Of a stretch of 61,752 nucleotides of DNA, positions 24,281 to 33,172 are shown piece after piece; positions within the stretch are counted from its first letter, which is position 1, and each line of letters starts with the position of its first letter. The stretch lies in NCBI GenBank assembly GCA_903854185.1, contig CAINVP010000022.1, positions 1-61,752 on the forward strand, in the 5' to 3' direction. A program made the translations under genes and the position numbers. This DNA comes from an uncultured Actinomycetes bacterium (lineage in GTDB: Bacteria; Actinomycetota; Actinomycetes; Nanopelagicales; Nanopelagicaceae). A model generated the notes under the pieces. That model saw only the letters and a program-made list of their open reading frames with translations. It had not been told where the DNA came from and made no database searches.

Positions 24281-24925
24281 ATGCGTTTAGATCACGTCTC
24301 CTATGTCGCTAGCCACGATCAGATCTCTGATGTAGTTCAGAGAATCGGATCGCAGATTGGCACAGCGTTTCAAGATGGTGGAATCCACCCACGTTTCGGC
24401 ACTCGTAACTTCACAGCGCCACTTCTTAACGGCCAATACATCGAAGTTGTCTGCCCACTCGATCACCCAGCGGCGGAATCAACTCCATGGGGCAAAGCAG
24501 TAACAAAGAAGGCTAACGAGGGCGGCGGCTGGCTGACTTGGGTCTTCGCAACTGATGACATCACTCCTATTGCAACAAAGTTTGATCGCCCAGCGGTCGA
24601 TGGACATCGCAAGCGTCCAGATGGAACCGAGCTAGAGTGGAAGCAGATCGGCGTAAAAGAGATTACTGATTCGCCAGATTTACCATTCTTTATTCAATGG
24701 CTCACACCATCACATCCGTCGCAAGATGGAAAAGCAGCAGCAAAGATTGAGAAGATTGAGATTTCGACAAATGATGAGCTCGGTCACTCCTGGTTTAAGG
24801 AAGAGATTGATTCAGCACTTACCGGAGTTGAAACTGAGTATGTAGATCCAGCAACAAATGATGGCGAGAGCGGAATCGTTGCCGTCTCATTCGTTGTTAA
24901 TGGCGGTCTTGTTAACATCAGTTAA
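24281..24925 (+). CDS. Glyoxalase-like (VOC fold) protein
   Basis: 214 residues from the chosen start. MRLDHVSYVAS at the N-terminus places a His early, as in glyoxalase/VOC proteins, and the family-like pattern continues with FGTRNFTAPLLNGQYIEVV. A second module follows from about residue 120 (PFFIQWLTPSHPS). It looks like the Glyoxalase_3-type single-chain proteins of Actinobacteria, whose substrates are unknown. The longer frame from 24254 would add nine residues overlapping the upstream gene, and is less likely because the homology begins at MRLDHV. A tRNA gene follows 20 bases later. Confidence 0.75.
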   Translation: MRLDHVSYVASHDQISDVVQRIGSQIGTAFQDGGIHPRFGTRNFTAPLLNGQYIEVVCPLDHPAAESTPWGKAVTKKANEGGGWLTWVFATDDITPIATKFDRPAVDGHRKRPDGTELEWKQIGVKEITDSPDLPFFIQWLTPSHPSQDGKAAAKIEKIEISTNDELGHSWFKEEIDSALTGVETEYVDPATNDGESGIVAVSFVVNGGLVNIS

Positions 24926-24945
24926 TGATGCAACACGACCATCTC

Positions 24946-25020
24946 GCCTCAGTGGCTCAGTGGTAGAGCAGCCCACTCGTAATGGGCAGGTCGCCGGTTC
25001 AATCCCGGCCTGAGGCTCCA
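24946..25020 (+). tRNA. tRNA-Thr (anticodon CGT)
   Basis: The acceptor stem is GCCTCAG/CTGAGGC, and the anticodon loop CTCGTAA is closed by CCCA/TGGG. The T-arm contains GGTTCAATCC, the discriminator is T, and an encoded CCA is at 25018-25020. It reads ACG. Confidence 0.95.
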
Positions 25021-25043
25021 GTGAAAGTGAGAGGAGAATGGCA

Positions 25044-26063
25044 ATGAGTTCTGAGAAGTCAGCGCTGATCACCGGTATCTCTGGCCAAGATGGAATGCAT
25101 CTCGCCAAGTTACTCCTCGAGAAGAATTACACCGTCTATGGAATGGTCAATGGACAACGTAATGACCAGTCAGACCATGTCCTTGCAGAGTTTCCTGATG
25201 TTCAGCTCCTTCGCGGCGATCTCGCTGATTCCAGTAGCCTCGCATCGATTCTTCATCAGACTAAGCCGGATGAGATTTACAACCTTGCTGCAATCTCATT
25301 TGTTGGCCTCTCATTTCAACAACCAGAGTTAACAGCAAACATCACTGGCCTCGGCGCCCTACGTCTCCTTGAAGCGGCGCGACTTACCGGAGTCTCGGAG
25401 ACGACCAAGATTTACCAGGCATCAAGTTCTGAGATGTTTGGTCGCGTGCGCCAGACGCCACAGACGGAAGAGACGCCCTTTCACCCGCGCTCGCCATATG
25501 GCGTTGCCAAGACCTTTGCACATTACGCATCTGTAAATTATCGCGAGGCATACGACATGTTCGTAGCTTGTGGAATTCTCTTCAATCACGAAGGTGAGCG
25601 ACGTGGACATGAATTTGTTACTCGAAAAATCACTCGCGCAGCCGCTCGCATCCGCCTCGGTCTCGATAAGCAGTTGTTATTAGGCGATCTCACACCACAG
25701 CGTGACTGGGGTTATGCCGGGGATTACGTTGAAGCAATGTGGTTGATGTTGCAACAGGAGAGAGCAGAAGATTTCGTCATTGCAACAGGTGAGACGCACT
25801 CTGTTCGAGAATTTCTTGAACTCGCATTTGCACATGCCGGACTGGCAGGTCGCGAGCTGGAATATGTGAAGCAAGATGAGCGCTTTATGCGTCCGAGCGA
25901 AGTTGATCTCTTAGTCGGCGATTCCACCAAAGCGAAGACGATTCTTGGTTGGGAAGCAAAGACTAAATTCCCTGAACTTGTGAAATTGATGGTGGCAAAC
26001 GATCTTCGTGTTGAGGCTAAGGCTGCAGGTATTGAATTACCTGATGCTCCCGCTCTTCACTGA
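25044..26063 (+). CDS. gmd: GDP-mannose 4,6-dehydratase
   Basis: This converts GDP-D-mannose to GDP-4-keto-6-deoxymannose, the precursor of GDP-rhamnose, GDP-fucose and related sugars. About 339 residues of the extended SDR type: NADP-binding TGISGQDGMHLAKLL at the N-terminus, ASSSEMFG near 120, the YGVAK catalytic Tyr/Lys near 150, and FNHEGERRGHEFVTRKI after it. AGGAG is 7 bases before the chosen ATG; an ATG 6 bases earlier is too close to that site. No GDP-keto sugar reductase is adjacent. The 3' end overlaps a convergent glycosyltransferase by 27 bases, and the two may serve one surface glycan. Confidence 0.93.
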   Translation: MSSEKSALITGISGQDGMHLAKLLLEKNYTVYGMVNGQRNDQSDHVLAEFPDVQLLRGDLADSSSLASILHQTKPDEIYNLAAISFVGLSFQQPELTANITGLGALRLLEAARLTGVSETTKIYQASSSEMFGRVRQTPQTEETPFHPRSPYGVAKTFAHYASVNYREAYDMFVACGILFNHEGERRGHEFVTRKITRAAARIRLGLDKQLLLGDLTPQRDWGYAGDYVEAMWLMLQQERAEDFVIATGETHSVREFLELAFAHAGLAGRELEYVKQDERFMRPSEVDLLVGDSTKAKTILGWEAKTKFPELVKLMVANDLRVEAKAAGIELPDAPALH

Positions 26064-27056
26064 CTTTACAATCTCCGCTGCATATTCTTCAAAAGTAGGA
26101 AAGACTTTCGGTTCGCGCTTGACAAAATTAATGGTCATGGCGCTCTTCCAGATATCTATATCACCTAGTGGCAATAGCTCTTCCTCTGGGTGAAGCTCAC
26201 GGTGCACAGCAATATCACTCAGTAAAACGGGGAGACCAAACTGCTCTGCCTCACATGCAGGGATATTAAATCCTTCAGAGAGTGAGGGCGATAAGAATGC
26301 ATGTGCCGATGAGTACAACTTCTTCAACGCACCATCGCAGATATATTCCAAGTAGGAGATGCCAGGAGTAGTGCGAAGATTGTGGAGCGTCTCCTCACTC
26401 TTCCAGCCAGGGCGGCCAACGACCGCAATCCGAAACTGCGGGTATTTTCGAACGAGTGAGATGAGGAATGGATAATTCTTCCGTGGTTCCACTGTTCCGA
26501 CAGAGAGAAAGAACTTACTTGAGAAGTCAAAGGTGCAGCCGTGGCAGGTCCCACATTCGAGCGCACTCTTCAACGGCGGGATATAACAGTGAACAACCCC
26601 GAGAGATCTCGCTGCCGGGTAGAGGCGAAGGAGTTCAGACTCGCTCGTCTCTGAATCACAGAGAAAGTAGGCGCCGTTACGAACCAGGTTTCGTAACGAG
26701 TGAGCGAAGAGTTTTACTGACCGATCTGTAAACCACTCTGGATTGGTCAGTGGAAAGAGATCATGAAGTCGAACAACAATGGTGCCACGACCAGTGAACG
26801 GCAGAACCTGTGGGAGCAGGAGCACCGATCCGCTCGGCGTGCGCAGTCGCCACGATCTTCCAGTCACATAGGTGAAGGCCATTGCAAGCTTTCGAGATAT
26901 CCGCTGTTTCACCGCTGGTTCTAGCTGAGAATGGCCATCGCGCCAGGTGAGGGCGATGACCTCATCGGATTGCTTGAGTGCAGCGAAGAGACTTATTGCC
27001 TCCCGGCCTATGCCGCCATGTCCAACACCTAGTAGGCCGGTCTCAAATGCAATCAC
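26037..27056 (-). CDS. Glycosyltransferase, family 4 type
   Basis: 339 residues with a GT-B fold. The N-terminal domain has a Gly-rich LGVGHGGIGREAI loop. The C-terminal domain has VGTVEPRKNYPFLI and the nucleotide-sugar binding stretch LSPSLSEGFNIPACEAEQFGLPVL, with the E-x7-E pattern of GT4 enzymes. A cluster of cysteines, CGTCHGC, near residue 160 is unusual and could bind a metal. The start is GTG. It probably adds a sugar to a surface polysaccharide, possibly from the GDP-sugar made by the neighbouring dehydratase. Donor and acceptor are unknown. Confidence 0.87.
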   Translation of the reverse strand: MIAFETGLLGVGHGGIGREAISLFAALKQSDEVIALTWRDGHSQLEPAVKQRISRKLAMAFTYVTGRSWRLRTPSGSVLLLPQVLPFTGRGTIVVRLHDLFPLTNPEWFTDRSVKLFAHSLRNLVRNGAYFLCDSETSESELLRLYPAARSLGVVHCYIPPLKSALECGTCHGCTFDFSSKFFLSVGTVEPRKNYPFLISLVRKYPQFRIAVVGRPGWKSEETLHNLRTTPGISYLEYICDGALKKLYSSAHAFLSPSLSEGFNIPACEAEQFGLPVLLSDIAVHRELHPEEELLPLGDIDIWKSAMTINFVKREPKVFPTFEEYAAEIVKSVKSGSIR

Positions 27057-27084
27057 AACGCATTTTATTACTGTAAAGGCTCGC

Positions 27085-27090
27085 TACGCT
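27085..27090 (+). promoter_or_regulatory. -10 box for leaderless murT mRNA
   Basis: TACGCT ends 7 bases before the ATG at 27098. Confidence 0.45.
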
Positions 27091-27097
27091 TCACCTT

Positions 27098-28225
27098 ATG
27101 AGTTCTATCCGCCTGCGATTCGCCCTCATAGTGGCGAGTACAGCTGGAATTATCTCCCGCACACTTCTTCGGCGCCCTGGTGAAACCCTTCCGGGCCGGC
27201 TTCTCCTGCTCATCGCTCCTGACGCTTTGAAGCAGTTAAGTAAGAATCGGCGCATCATCTTGGTCTCCGGAACTAATGGAAAGACATCCACTACCCGAGA
27301 GATTGCCACCCTCTTACGCCCACTTGGACGGATTGCGACCTCGCCATCTGGTTCGAACCTCACTCGAGGGTCTGCAACGGCGATGATGAAGCGCAGTGCG
27401 CTCGCTGTGCTGGAGGTTGATGAACTACATCTGCCGGAAGTCGTAGCGGCGACGAATCCTGAGTATGTCCTCTTGCTCAACCTGACTCGTGATCAACTTC
27501 ATCGCATGCATGAAGTAAAGCGGGTCGCCGATCGTTGGCGGAGTATGGTGGAGAGTGCGCCGACTACTGAGTTCATTGGAGATATTGATGACCCGTTCAT
27601 CAATTATGTGCTGCAGGGTGCTCATAAGCTCACCACTATCTCGTTTGGCGGCCGAGCTCACCAAGATGGCGCAGTCTGTCCGCAATGTGGCAGATATATG
27701 GAATGGAGCGCCGGTAATTATTCATCAGATTGTGGTCTAACTAATTCTGGCGCAGATATCACTCTTTCTGCTGGAAACGCCTCATATCGAAATTCAGAAT
27801 TAGCACGCGTTGTGGCGAAGAAATTTGGTATCGATGATGTGCCAAGTACCGATTTGCATCTTATGGAGCGCCGAGTGAGCAAAAAATTTGGCGCAGTTAA
27901 TGCCTCATTCCGCTTAACAAAGAACCCTGCCTCATGGAGTGAGGCACTTGCAGGTCTTCGGAGCAATCGGATAACACTTATTTTGAACGCTCGCGAGGTA
28001 GATGGCATTGATACTTCGTGGATTTGGGATATCTCCTTTGCAGCTCTTGCTGGTAAAGAAGTTGTAGTTACTGGCGAACGCGGAATTGATCTTGCTTACC
28101 GTCTCCATGTGGAGGGCGTAAAAGCAGTGTTAGTCACTACCTTTGATGAGGCCATCGCTTACTTCGCTGAGGGCGAGATTGAAGTTTTGGCAGCCTATAC
28201 CGCCTTCCACGGGTTGGTGATGTGA
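27098..28225 (+). CDS. murT: Lipid II isoglutaminyl synthase subunit MurT
   Basis: With GatD this amidates the D-glutamate of lipid II, an essential step in many Gram-positive cell walls. 375 residues of Mur-ligase type: ATP-binding SGTNGKTST (Lys62), then a zinc-ribbon insertion near 190-212, then a C-terminal DUF1727 domain. The zinc ribbon shows CPQC and later SSDCG, so only three of the four expected cysteines are visible. It overlaps gatD (TGATG), the standard gene pair. A TACGCT box lies 7 bases before the start. Confidence 0.95.
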   Translation: MSSIRLRFALIVASTAGIISRTLLRRPGETLPGRLLLLIAPDALKQLSKNRRIILVSGTNGKTSTTREIATLLRPLGRIATSPSGSNLTRGSATAMMKRSALAVLEVDELHLPEVVAATNPEYVLLLNLTRDQLHRMHEVKRVADRWRSMVESAPTTEFIGDIDDPFINYVLQGAHKLTTISFGGRAHQDGAVCPQCGRYMEWSAGNYSSDCGLTNSGADITLSAGNASYRNSELARVVAKKFGIDDVPSTDLHLMERRVSKKFGAVNASFRLTKNPASWSEALAGLRSNRITLILNAREVDGIDTSWIWDISFAALAGKEVVVTGERGIDLAYRLHVEGVKAVLVTTFDEAIAYFAEGEIEVLAAYTAFHGLVM

Positions 28226-28923
28226 TGCCAAAGAGTGAACTCTCTATCGTGCGAGTGCACAATGAACTTTTAGGCACTTATGGCGATCGTGGAAATTCCG
28301 ATGTACTTGCGTTTCGTGCTCAAGCTCGAGGTATTAGCGCCGATGTCGTTGATATTTCTTATCGAGATGCGCTCCCTACGACAGGTGACATCTATCTATT
28401 AGGTGGCGCAGAGGATGCAGCACAAGTTCTCAGCACCGATGCCCTTAATCGAAGCCTCTTCGCTGCAACTATTGAAAATGGCGCAGTGCTTCTAGCAATC
28501 TGTGCCGGCTTTCAAATTATTGGCACGAGTTATTACGCACAAGGCAATCGGGTTGATGGCATCGGCCTACTTGATATGGAGACTCTTCCAGGTGATCGAC
28601 GTTATGTTGGCGATATCAAGATTCACTCGCCGTGGTGCGAGAGTGATATCACTGGCTTTGAAAATCATGGTGGAAAGACAATTCTCGGCAGAGATATCTC
28701 GCCATTCGGTGAGGTAATCACCGGTTTTGGAAATGGTGAGAGCGGCGTAGATGGAGCAGTTGTAGGAAATATCTTTGGCACATATCTACATGGACCTATC
28801 CTTGCCAGAAATCCAGAGTTTGCGGATCTACTTTTGGCACGTGCTGTCGGTAAGGCCTTGGAGCCATTCGATGATGAACTTGCAAAGCGCTATGCATCCG
28901 AACGAAGGAAAGCGGTTCGGTAA
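28225..28923 (+). CDS. gatD: Lipid II isoglutaminyl synthase glutamine amidotransferase GatD
   Basis: This releases ammonia from glutamine for MurT. About 232 residues with a class I glutamine amidotransferase fold of the CobB/CobQ kind. The nucleophile Cys93 lies in LAICAGFQIIG, and the catalytic His is in GTYLHGPILARNP. Near the N-terminus LLGTYGDRGN is typical of GatD. A GTG three bases earlier could also serve as start. The stop is followed directly by the GTG of the LysE gene, so these three genes probably form one operon. Confidence 0.94.
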   Translation: MPKSELSIVRVHNELLGTYGDRGNSDVLAFRAQARGISADVVDISYRDALPTTGDIYLLGGAEDAAQVLSTDALNRSLFAATIENGAVLLAICAGFQIIGTSYYAQGNRVDGIGLLDMETLPGDRRYVGDIKIHSPWCESDITGFENHGGKTILGRDISPFGEVITGFGNGESGVDGAVVGNIFGTYLHGPILARNPEFADLLLARAVGKALEPFDDELAKRYASERRKAVR

Positions 28924-29550
28924 GTGCTCGCCACAATTCCTGCCTTTGCACTCACTGCACTCATCTTGGCGATGGTTCCCGGACAAGGTGTTGCGATGGT
29001 ACTTCGCCAATCATTGGTTGGGGGGCGAAGCGCCGCGTTCTACTCAGTAATGGGAAATTCAGTTGGTCTGATTATCTGGGGAACACTCTCAGCTGTTGGA
29101 TTATCAGCAGTCTTTGCTCAATCTCCCTTCGCCTTTAACCTTCTGAAGTGGGCCGGAGTTATCTTCTTATCCGCACTTGCCTTACAGACGCTCTGGCAAT
29201 TGCGAAAGGAATTTGGAAAGTTTGATGTCACAAGTGGGGCTAAGCGGGATTTCTTTCCGGCTTTTAGGTTAGGCCTCATTACAAATTTAACGAATGTTAA
29301 AGCTGCAGTCTTTGCTGTGGCCTTCATTCCACAATTTGTGCCGAAGGGCTTCTCACTTGGCTGGGGAATCCTCCTACTGGCATCTGTTCAGGCCTCGGTA
29401 TCTACGTCGTGGTACAGCACGCTAATCATGGCGGTAGATAAATCTTCACTCTTCTTAGCTCGCCCAGTTGTGCGTAGAACCCTGACAGCTATCAGTGCGA
29501 TCGGAATTATTGCTCTTGCACTAGGTCTCGCCTTCACCTCTCCGCGTTAA
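28924..29550 (+). CDS. LysE/RhtB family exporter
   Basis: 208 residues, about six transmembrane helices. The N-terminal motif MVPGQGVAMVLRQSLVGGRSAAF matches the LysE/RhtB amino-acid exporter signature, and ITNLTNVKAAVFAVAFIPQFV in the middle matches its conserved NPK-like region. It exports an amino acid or a related small molecule; the substrate cannot be told. The GTG start abuts the gatD stop. Confidence 0.87.
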   Translation: MLATIPAFALTALILAMVPGQGVAMVLRQSLVGGRSAAFYSVMGNSVGLIIWGTLSAVGLSAVFAQSPFAFNLLKWAGVIFLSALALQTLWQLRKEFGKFDVTSGAKRDFFPAFRLGLITNLTNVKAAVFAVAFIPQFVPKGFSLGWGILLLASVQASVSTSWYSTLIMAVDKSSLFLARPVVRRTLTAISAIGIIALALGLAFTSPR

Positions 29551-29731
29551 AGCTGGTAAATCGCCGAAGAAAGGTGAGTTACACTTAAGCAGTTGCAACC
29601 GCAACATCCCCATTTAGAAGAGTGCTTTGAATAAATACTCTTCTCACGCGAGTCTTCGCTAGCCCACTGTGGCCAGTAGTGATTTTTATAATCAACTTCG
29701 AGACGCGCTTGATGTCTCGATTGGTAGAACT

Positions 29732-31627
29732 ATGTCATTTAAGAGCCTAGGCGTTCACCCTGCCCTCATTGATGCACTCGCATCTGAAGGTAAGACCGCT
29801 CCATTTCCTATCCAGAAGGCAACACTGCCTGAAGCAATCGGTGGTCGCGATGTACTTGGTCGCGGTCAGACCGGTTCAGGTAAGACCCTCGCATTCGGAC
29901 TAGCAATGATGACCCGCCTTGCTGGCCGTCAAGCACATCCACATCGCCCACTTGGACTCATCCTCGCGCCAACTCGTGAGCTTGCAGTTCAGATCAGCGA
30001 AGTAGTTGCACCACTTGCACGCACCGTTCAATTGAACTCACAAGTTATCGCCGGTGGAATGCCATATGCCCGCCAGATTCAAGCGTTGAAGCGCGGCGTT
30101 CCGATCGTTGTTGCAACCCCAGGTCGCCTGATGGATCTCCTCGATAAGCGCCACATTGAACTTGAAGATGTTGAAATCACAGTTCTCGATGAGGCAGATC
30201 AGATGGCCGATATGGGCTTCCTGCCTTCAGTGAAAGAGATTCTTGAGCAGACCAAGCCAAATGGCCAACGTCTACTCTTCTCAGCAACACTTGATCGCGA
30301 TGTTGACTCACTAGTAAAGCGCTTCTTGAAGAATCCAGTAACTCACTCACTTGAAAATGAGAAGTCAACCGAAGGAAACATGGAGCACCATGTACTCATC
30401 ATGGATCAAGCTCATAAAGATGTTATTGCAACCCAGATTGCTGCGCGTGAAGGCAGAACAATCTTCTTCGTAAAGACAAAGCATGGTGCAGATAAGCTTG
30501 CAGAGAAGATGTTGCATGCTGGTGTTCCAGTCGGCGTACTTCACGGCGGAAAGTCACAAGCACAACGCACACGCGTTCTTGCTGCCTTCAAAGACGGACG
30601 CACTAATGCACTCGTCGCAACCGACGTTGCCGCACGTGGAATCCACGTTGATGGCGTCTCACTTGTTGTGCATGTTGATGCACCACAAGATCATAAGGAT
30701 TACTTGCACCGAGCTGGTCGTACTGCACGTGCAGGTGCGCGAGGAACTGTTGTCACTCTCTCTACCTCAAAGCAGAAGAAGGGCATCCACGGTCTTGTAT
30801 CGCGTGCTGCAATCAAACTAAAAGAGGCCTACATCCGTCCAAATGATGAAGAGCTGAACCGCATCACTGGCGCACAAGAGCCATCCGGTATTCCAATCCA
30901 AGCTGAGGCAGAACCAGCATCTCGTTCACGCGGTGGAGATCGCGGCGGAGATAGAGGTCGTCGTCCGGGTCGTTCCGGTGGTGATCGTCCATCACGCCCT
31001 TACCGTGGCGATCGCGAAGAGCGCAGTGAGCGCCCAGCACGTTCCGAACGCCCCGCATATGTAAAGAGTGATCGCCCTGATCGTGCAGATCGCCCAGAGC
31101 GCCCATCACGTCCCGCACGGGAAGAGTGGATTAAGAAGCCGGCTTCGCGTAGCGAGCGTCCGGATTTCCCTAAGCGTGAGGCAGCGCCTACCCGCGACCG
31201 TAACTCCGCTCCTGCTCGAGGTGGACGCCCAGTCCGCGAAGAGCGCAGCGAGCGTCCAAGCTTTTCTAAGAGCGATCGCCCAGTCCGTGGTGCTCGCACT
31301 GAGCGTCCGGCACGCGATGAGCGCTCCAGCTTTTCAAAGAGTGAGCGTCCAGCACGTGCTGCTCGTGAAGAGCGTCCAGTAAGAGGTGAACGTCCCACAA
31401 AGTTCGATAAAACTAAGTTCGACAAGTCAAAGTTTGATGGACCAAGCAAGAAGAAGGCGGCAGCTAAGCCATTTAGATCAAATAAGTTTGATCCAATGGT
31501 AGAGAAGCCATCGGATGGTTTTAGAGCAAAGGCAGCAGCGAAGAAGACTGCAAAGAAGAGCGCTCCAAGTAAGCCTGCTTCTAAGAAGAAGGTAGCTGGA
31601 AGTAAGCCACGTACTAAGAAGCGTTAA
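29732..31627 (+). CDS. DEAD-box RNA helicase with Arg-rich tail
   Basis: This unwinds RNA using ATP, probably in ribosome assembly or mRNA decay. From the chosen ATG it has about 631 residues. Motifs in order: Q motif with FPIQ, GQTGSGKT, PTRELA, DEAD, SAT, and the HRAGRTARAG motif VI near residue 335. The last 260 residues are a low-complexity tail of RPxRxER and SFSKSxRP repeats, then a Lys/Ala-rich end. A longer frame from a GTG at 29669 adds 21 residues; I prefer 29732 because family homology starts at MSFKSLGV. The upstream 180 bases hold no gene and may include a 5' UTR. Confidence 0.92.
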   Translation: MSFKSLGVHPALIDALASEGKTAPFPIQKATLPEAIGGRDVLGRGQTGSGKTLAFGLAMMTRLAGRQAHPHRPLGLILAPTRELAVQISEVVAPLARTVQLNSQVIAGGMPYARQIQALKRGVPIVVATPGRLMDLLDKRHIELEDVEITVLDEADQMADMGFLPSVKEILEQTKPNGQRLLFSATLDRDVDSLVKRFLKNPVTHSLENEKSTEGNMEHHVLIMDQAHKDVIATQIAAREGRTIFFVKTKHGADKLAEKMLHAGVPVGVLHGGKSQAQRTRVLAAFKDGRTNALVATDVAARGIHVDGVSLVVHVDAPQDHKDYLHRAGRTARAGARGTVVTLSTSKQKKGIHGLVSRAAIKLKEAYIRPNDEELNRITGAQEPSGIPIQAEAEPASRSRGGDRGGDRGRRPGRSGGDRPSRPYRGDREERSERPARSERPAYVKSDRPDRADRPERPSRPAREEWIKKPASRSERPDFPKREAAPTRDRNSAPARGGRPVREERSERPSFSKSDRPVRGARTERPARDERSSFSKSERPARAAREERPVRGERPTKFDKTKFDKSKFDGPSKKKAAAKPFRSNKFDPMVEKPSDGFRAKAAAKKTAKKSAPSKPASKKKVAGSKPRTKKR

Positions 31628-32196
31628 AGAGTTATCGAGTAATCGAATAAGGAGTGCATGTTCTCAGCGTGATGGCTGATAACAAGCACTCCTTTTCGCT
31701 TTGCAATATCACGCAGAAGTGAGAGCAGCGCCGATTCAAAGTGTGAATCTTGCGCACTAAATGGCTCATCGAGCAGATAGAAATCACTCTCTTGTATCAG
31801 CGCAAGTGCAACACTTACTCGCTGCTGTTGACCTAGTGATAGTTCAGTGACCTTTGACGCTAACAGCGGTGTTAACTCCAGCCGTTCAATAATTTCAGCG
31901 CGCAGATGTGATCTGATTTTCACGATCGCGAGTATCTCTTCGACTGTAAATGCTAAATCAAAGGATCGCTTCTGTGGCGCAACTGAACGGAGCTCATGAG
32001 GTCGCTTCTGATCTGAATAGGCAATAGCGCCACTCGTCGGTTGGAGAACGCCAGCCAATAACTTTAAGAGCGTTGTCTTGCCACGGCCGTTCGCGCCGGT
32101 AAGTAAGGTCATCCCAGGTGATTGAATCTCAAGAGAGAGGCGATCAATAACCGGTGTGCCTTGATAGGAGAAGGAGAGATTTTCTACCTTAATCAT
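31624..32196 (-). CDS. hmuV: ABC transporter ATPase (heme/siderophore type)
   Basis: 190 residues, short for this family (usually about 250). Walker A GANGRGKTT, signature LSLGQQQRV and Walker B YLLDEPFSAQD are all present, so it should be active. It powers the FecCD-type permease encoded just upstream and overlapped by 8 bases. The symbol is given from context: the binding protein of the same operon looks like HmuT. The 3' end overlaps the helicase gene by 4 bases. Confidence 0.85.
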   Translation of the reverse strand: MIKVENLSFSYQGTPVIDRLSLEIQSPGMTLLTGANGRGKTTLLKLLAGVLQPTSGAIAYSDQKRPHELRSVAPQKRSFDLAFTVEEILAIVKIRSHLRAEIIERLELTPLLASKVTELSLGQQQRVSVALALIQESDFYLLDEPFSAQDSHFESALLSLLRDIAKRKGVLVISHHAENMHSLFDYSITL

Positions 32197-33172
32197 TGCC
32201 CACCCACTGTGCTCTGCTGGTGCGGATTAAAATAATAAGTATCGGAGCTCCAAGTAGCGATGTCACTAGACCGAGGGGAATCTCGTGCGGTTGGAAGAGT
32301 GTGCGGGCAAGAAAGTCAGCAAAGAGCAGAAGTGTTGCACCGATGAGCGCACTCAACGAGAAGAGCTGGCGATGAGCCGGTCCAACTAATAGCCGCACGA
32401 TATGTGGAACGAGTAGTCCAAGGAAGGCAATCGAGCCGACTGCGCTGACCGAGGCTCCGACGAGAAAGGCCATCGCGATGATTGCAAAGAGGCGTACTCG
32501 CTTGGGATTAACGCCGAGATACATCGCAGAACTCTCACCCAGACTGTAAGCATCTAGGCGGCGAGAGACGAAGAAGGCGGTGATGATGCCAACTTCGACA
32601 AATGGTGCGACGAGCGAGAGGGTGTGGCCATTCAACAAGGTAAGTGAGCCAAAATTCCAGAAGGCAAGTGATTGAACGCCGGGCTTCGGCGAGATAGAGA
32701 TCAGAACACCTGCGAGCGCGGTAAATATCGATGAAATTGCGATTCCAGTGAGCAGAAAGCCGAAGCCTCGGTTAGGTGAGAGCCATTGAACGAGTAGCGC
32801 AGCACAGAGTGCGATTCCAATCGCCGCCATTACATTTGTTCGAGTTCCGTAGGTTGCTGCGCCAGTGGAGATGACAGCGATACTTCCGAGTGTGGCGCCA
32901 CTGGAGAGACCAATCAGAGTCGGTTCGGCCAGCGGGTTACGAAAGATTGCCTGTGCGAGCGCGCCGGCGATTCCTAACGCTGCACCAATGATGACTGCAC
33001 CGAGCGCACGGGGAAGGCGAATCTGCCAGACCGTCATTCCATCCACAGAGTTATGATCTGATAACAACGACCAGAGCGATGAGTGAATATGAATAATTCC
33101 TGTTGTGAGCGAGAGGTAGAAGAGAACCACAAGAAGGAGTGAGCTTCCAAGATAGATGCCAGCGCGCTTCAT
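32189..33172 (-). CDS. hmuU: FecCD-family permease of heme-type ABC importer
   Basis: 327 residues with about nine to ten transmembrane helices. The FecCD marks are visible: LPRALGAVIIGAALGIAGALAQ near 55-75, FRNPLAEPTLIGLSSGA after it, and FLGLLVPHIVRLLVGP near 250. It forms the channel for heme or ferric siderophore, used with the ATPase downstream and the lipoprotein upstream. Start and stop overlap its neighbours by 4 and 8 bases, so the three genes form one tightly coupled operon. Confidence 0.9.
   Translation of the reverse strand: MKRAGIYLGSSLLLVVLFYLSLTTGIIHIHSSLWSLLSDHNSVDGMTVWQIRLPRALGAVIIGAALGIAGALAQAIFRNPLAEPTLIGLSSGATLGSIAVISTGAATYGTRTNVMAAIGIALCAALLVQWLSPNRGFGFLLTGIAISSIFTALAGVLISISPKPGVQSLAFWNFGSLTLLNGHTLSLVAPFVEVGIITAFFVSRRLDAYSLGESSAMYLGVNPKRVRLFAIIAMAFLVGASVSAVGSIAFLGLLVPHIVRLLVGPAHRQLFSLSALIGATLLLFADFLARTLFQPHEIPLGLVTSLLGAPILIILIRTSRAQWVGND

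Noticed and set aside
29669-29731. N-terminal extension of the helicase from a GTG, and a TATAAT at 29687-29692
   Set aside because: The extension has no ribosome site and family homology starts later. The TATAAT has no -35 partner at a fitting distance, so I did not call it a promoter.
31000-31449. Minus-strand frame rich in Ser, Arg and Gly opposite the helicase tail
   Set aside because: It is the mirror of a repetitive Arg-rich coding tail and has no independent start signal.
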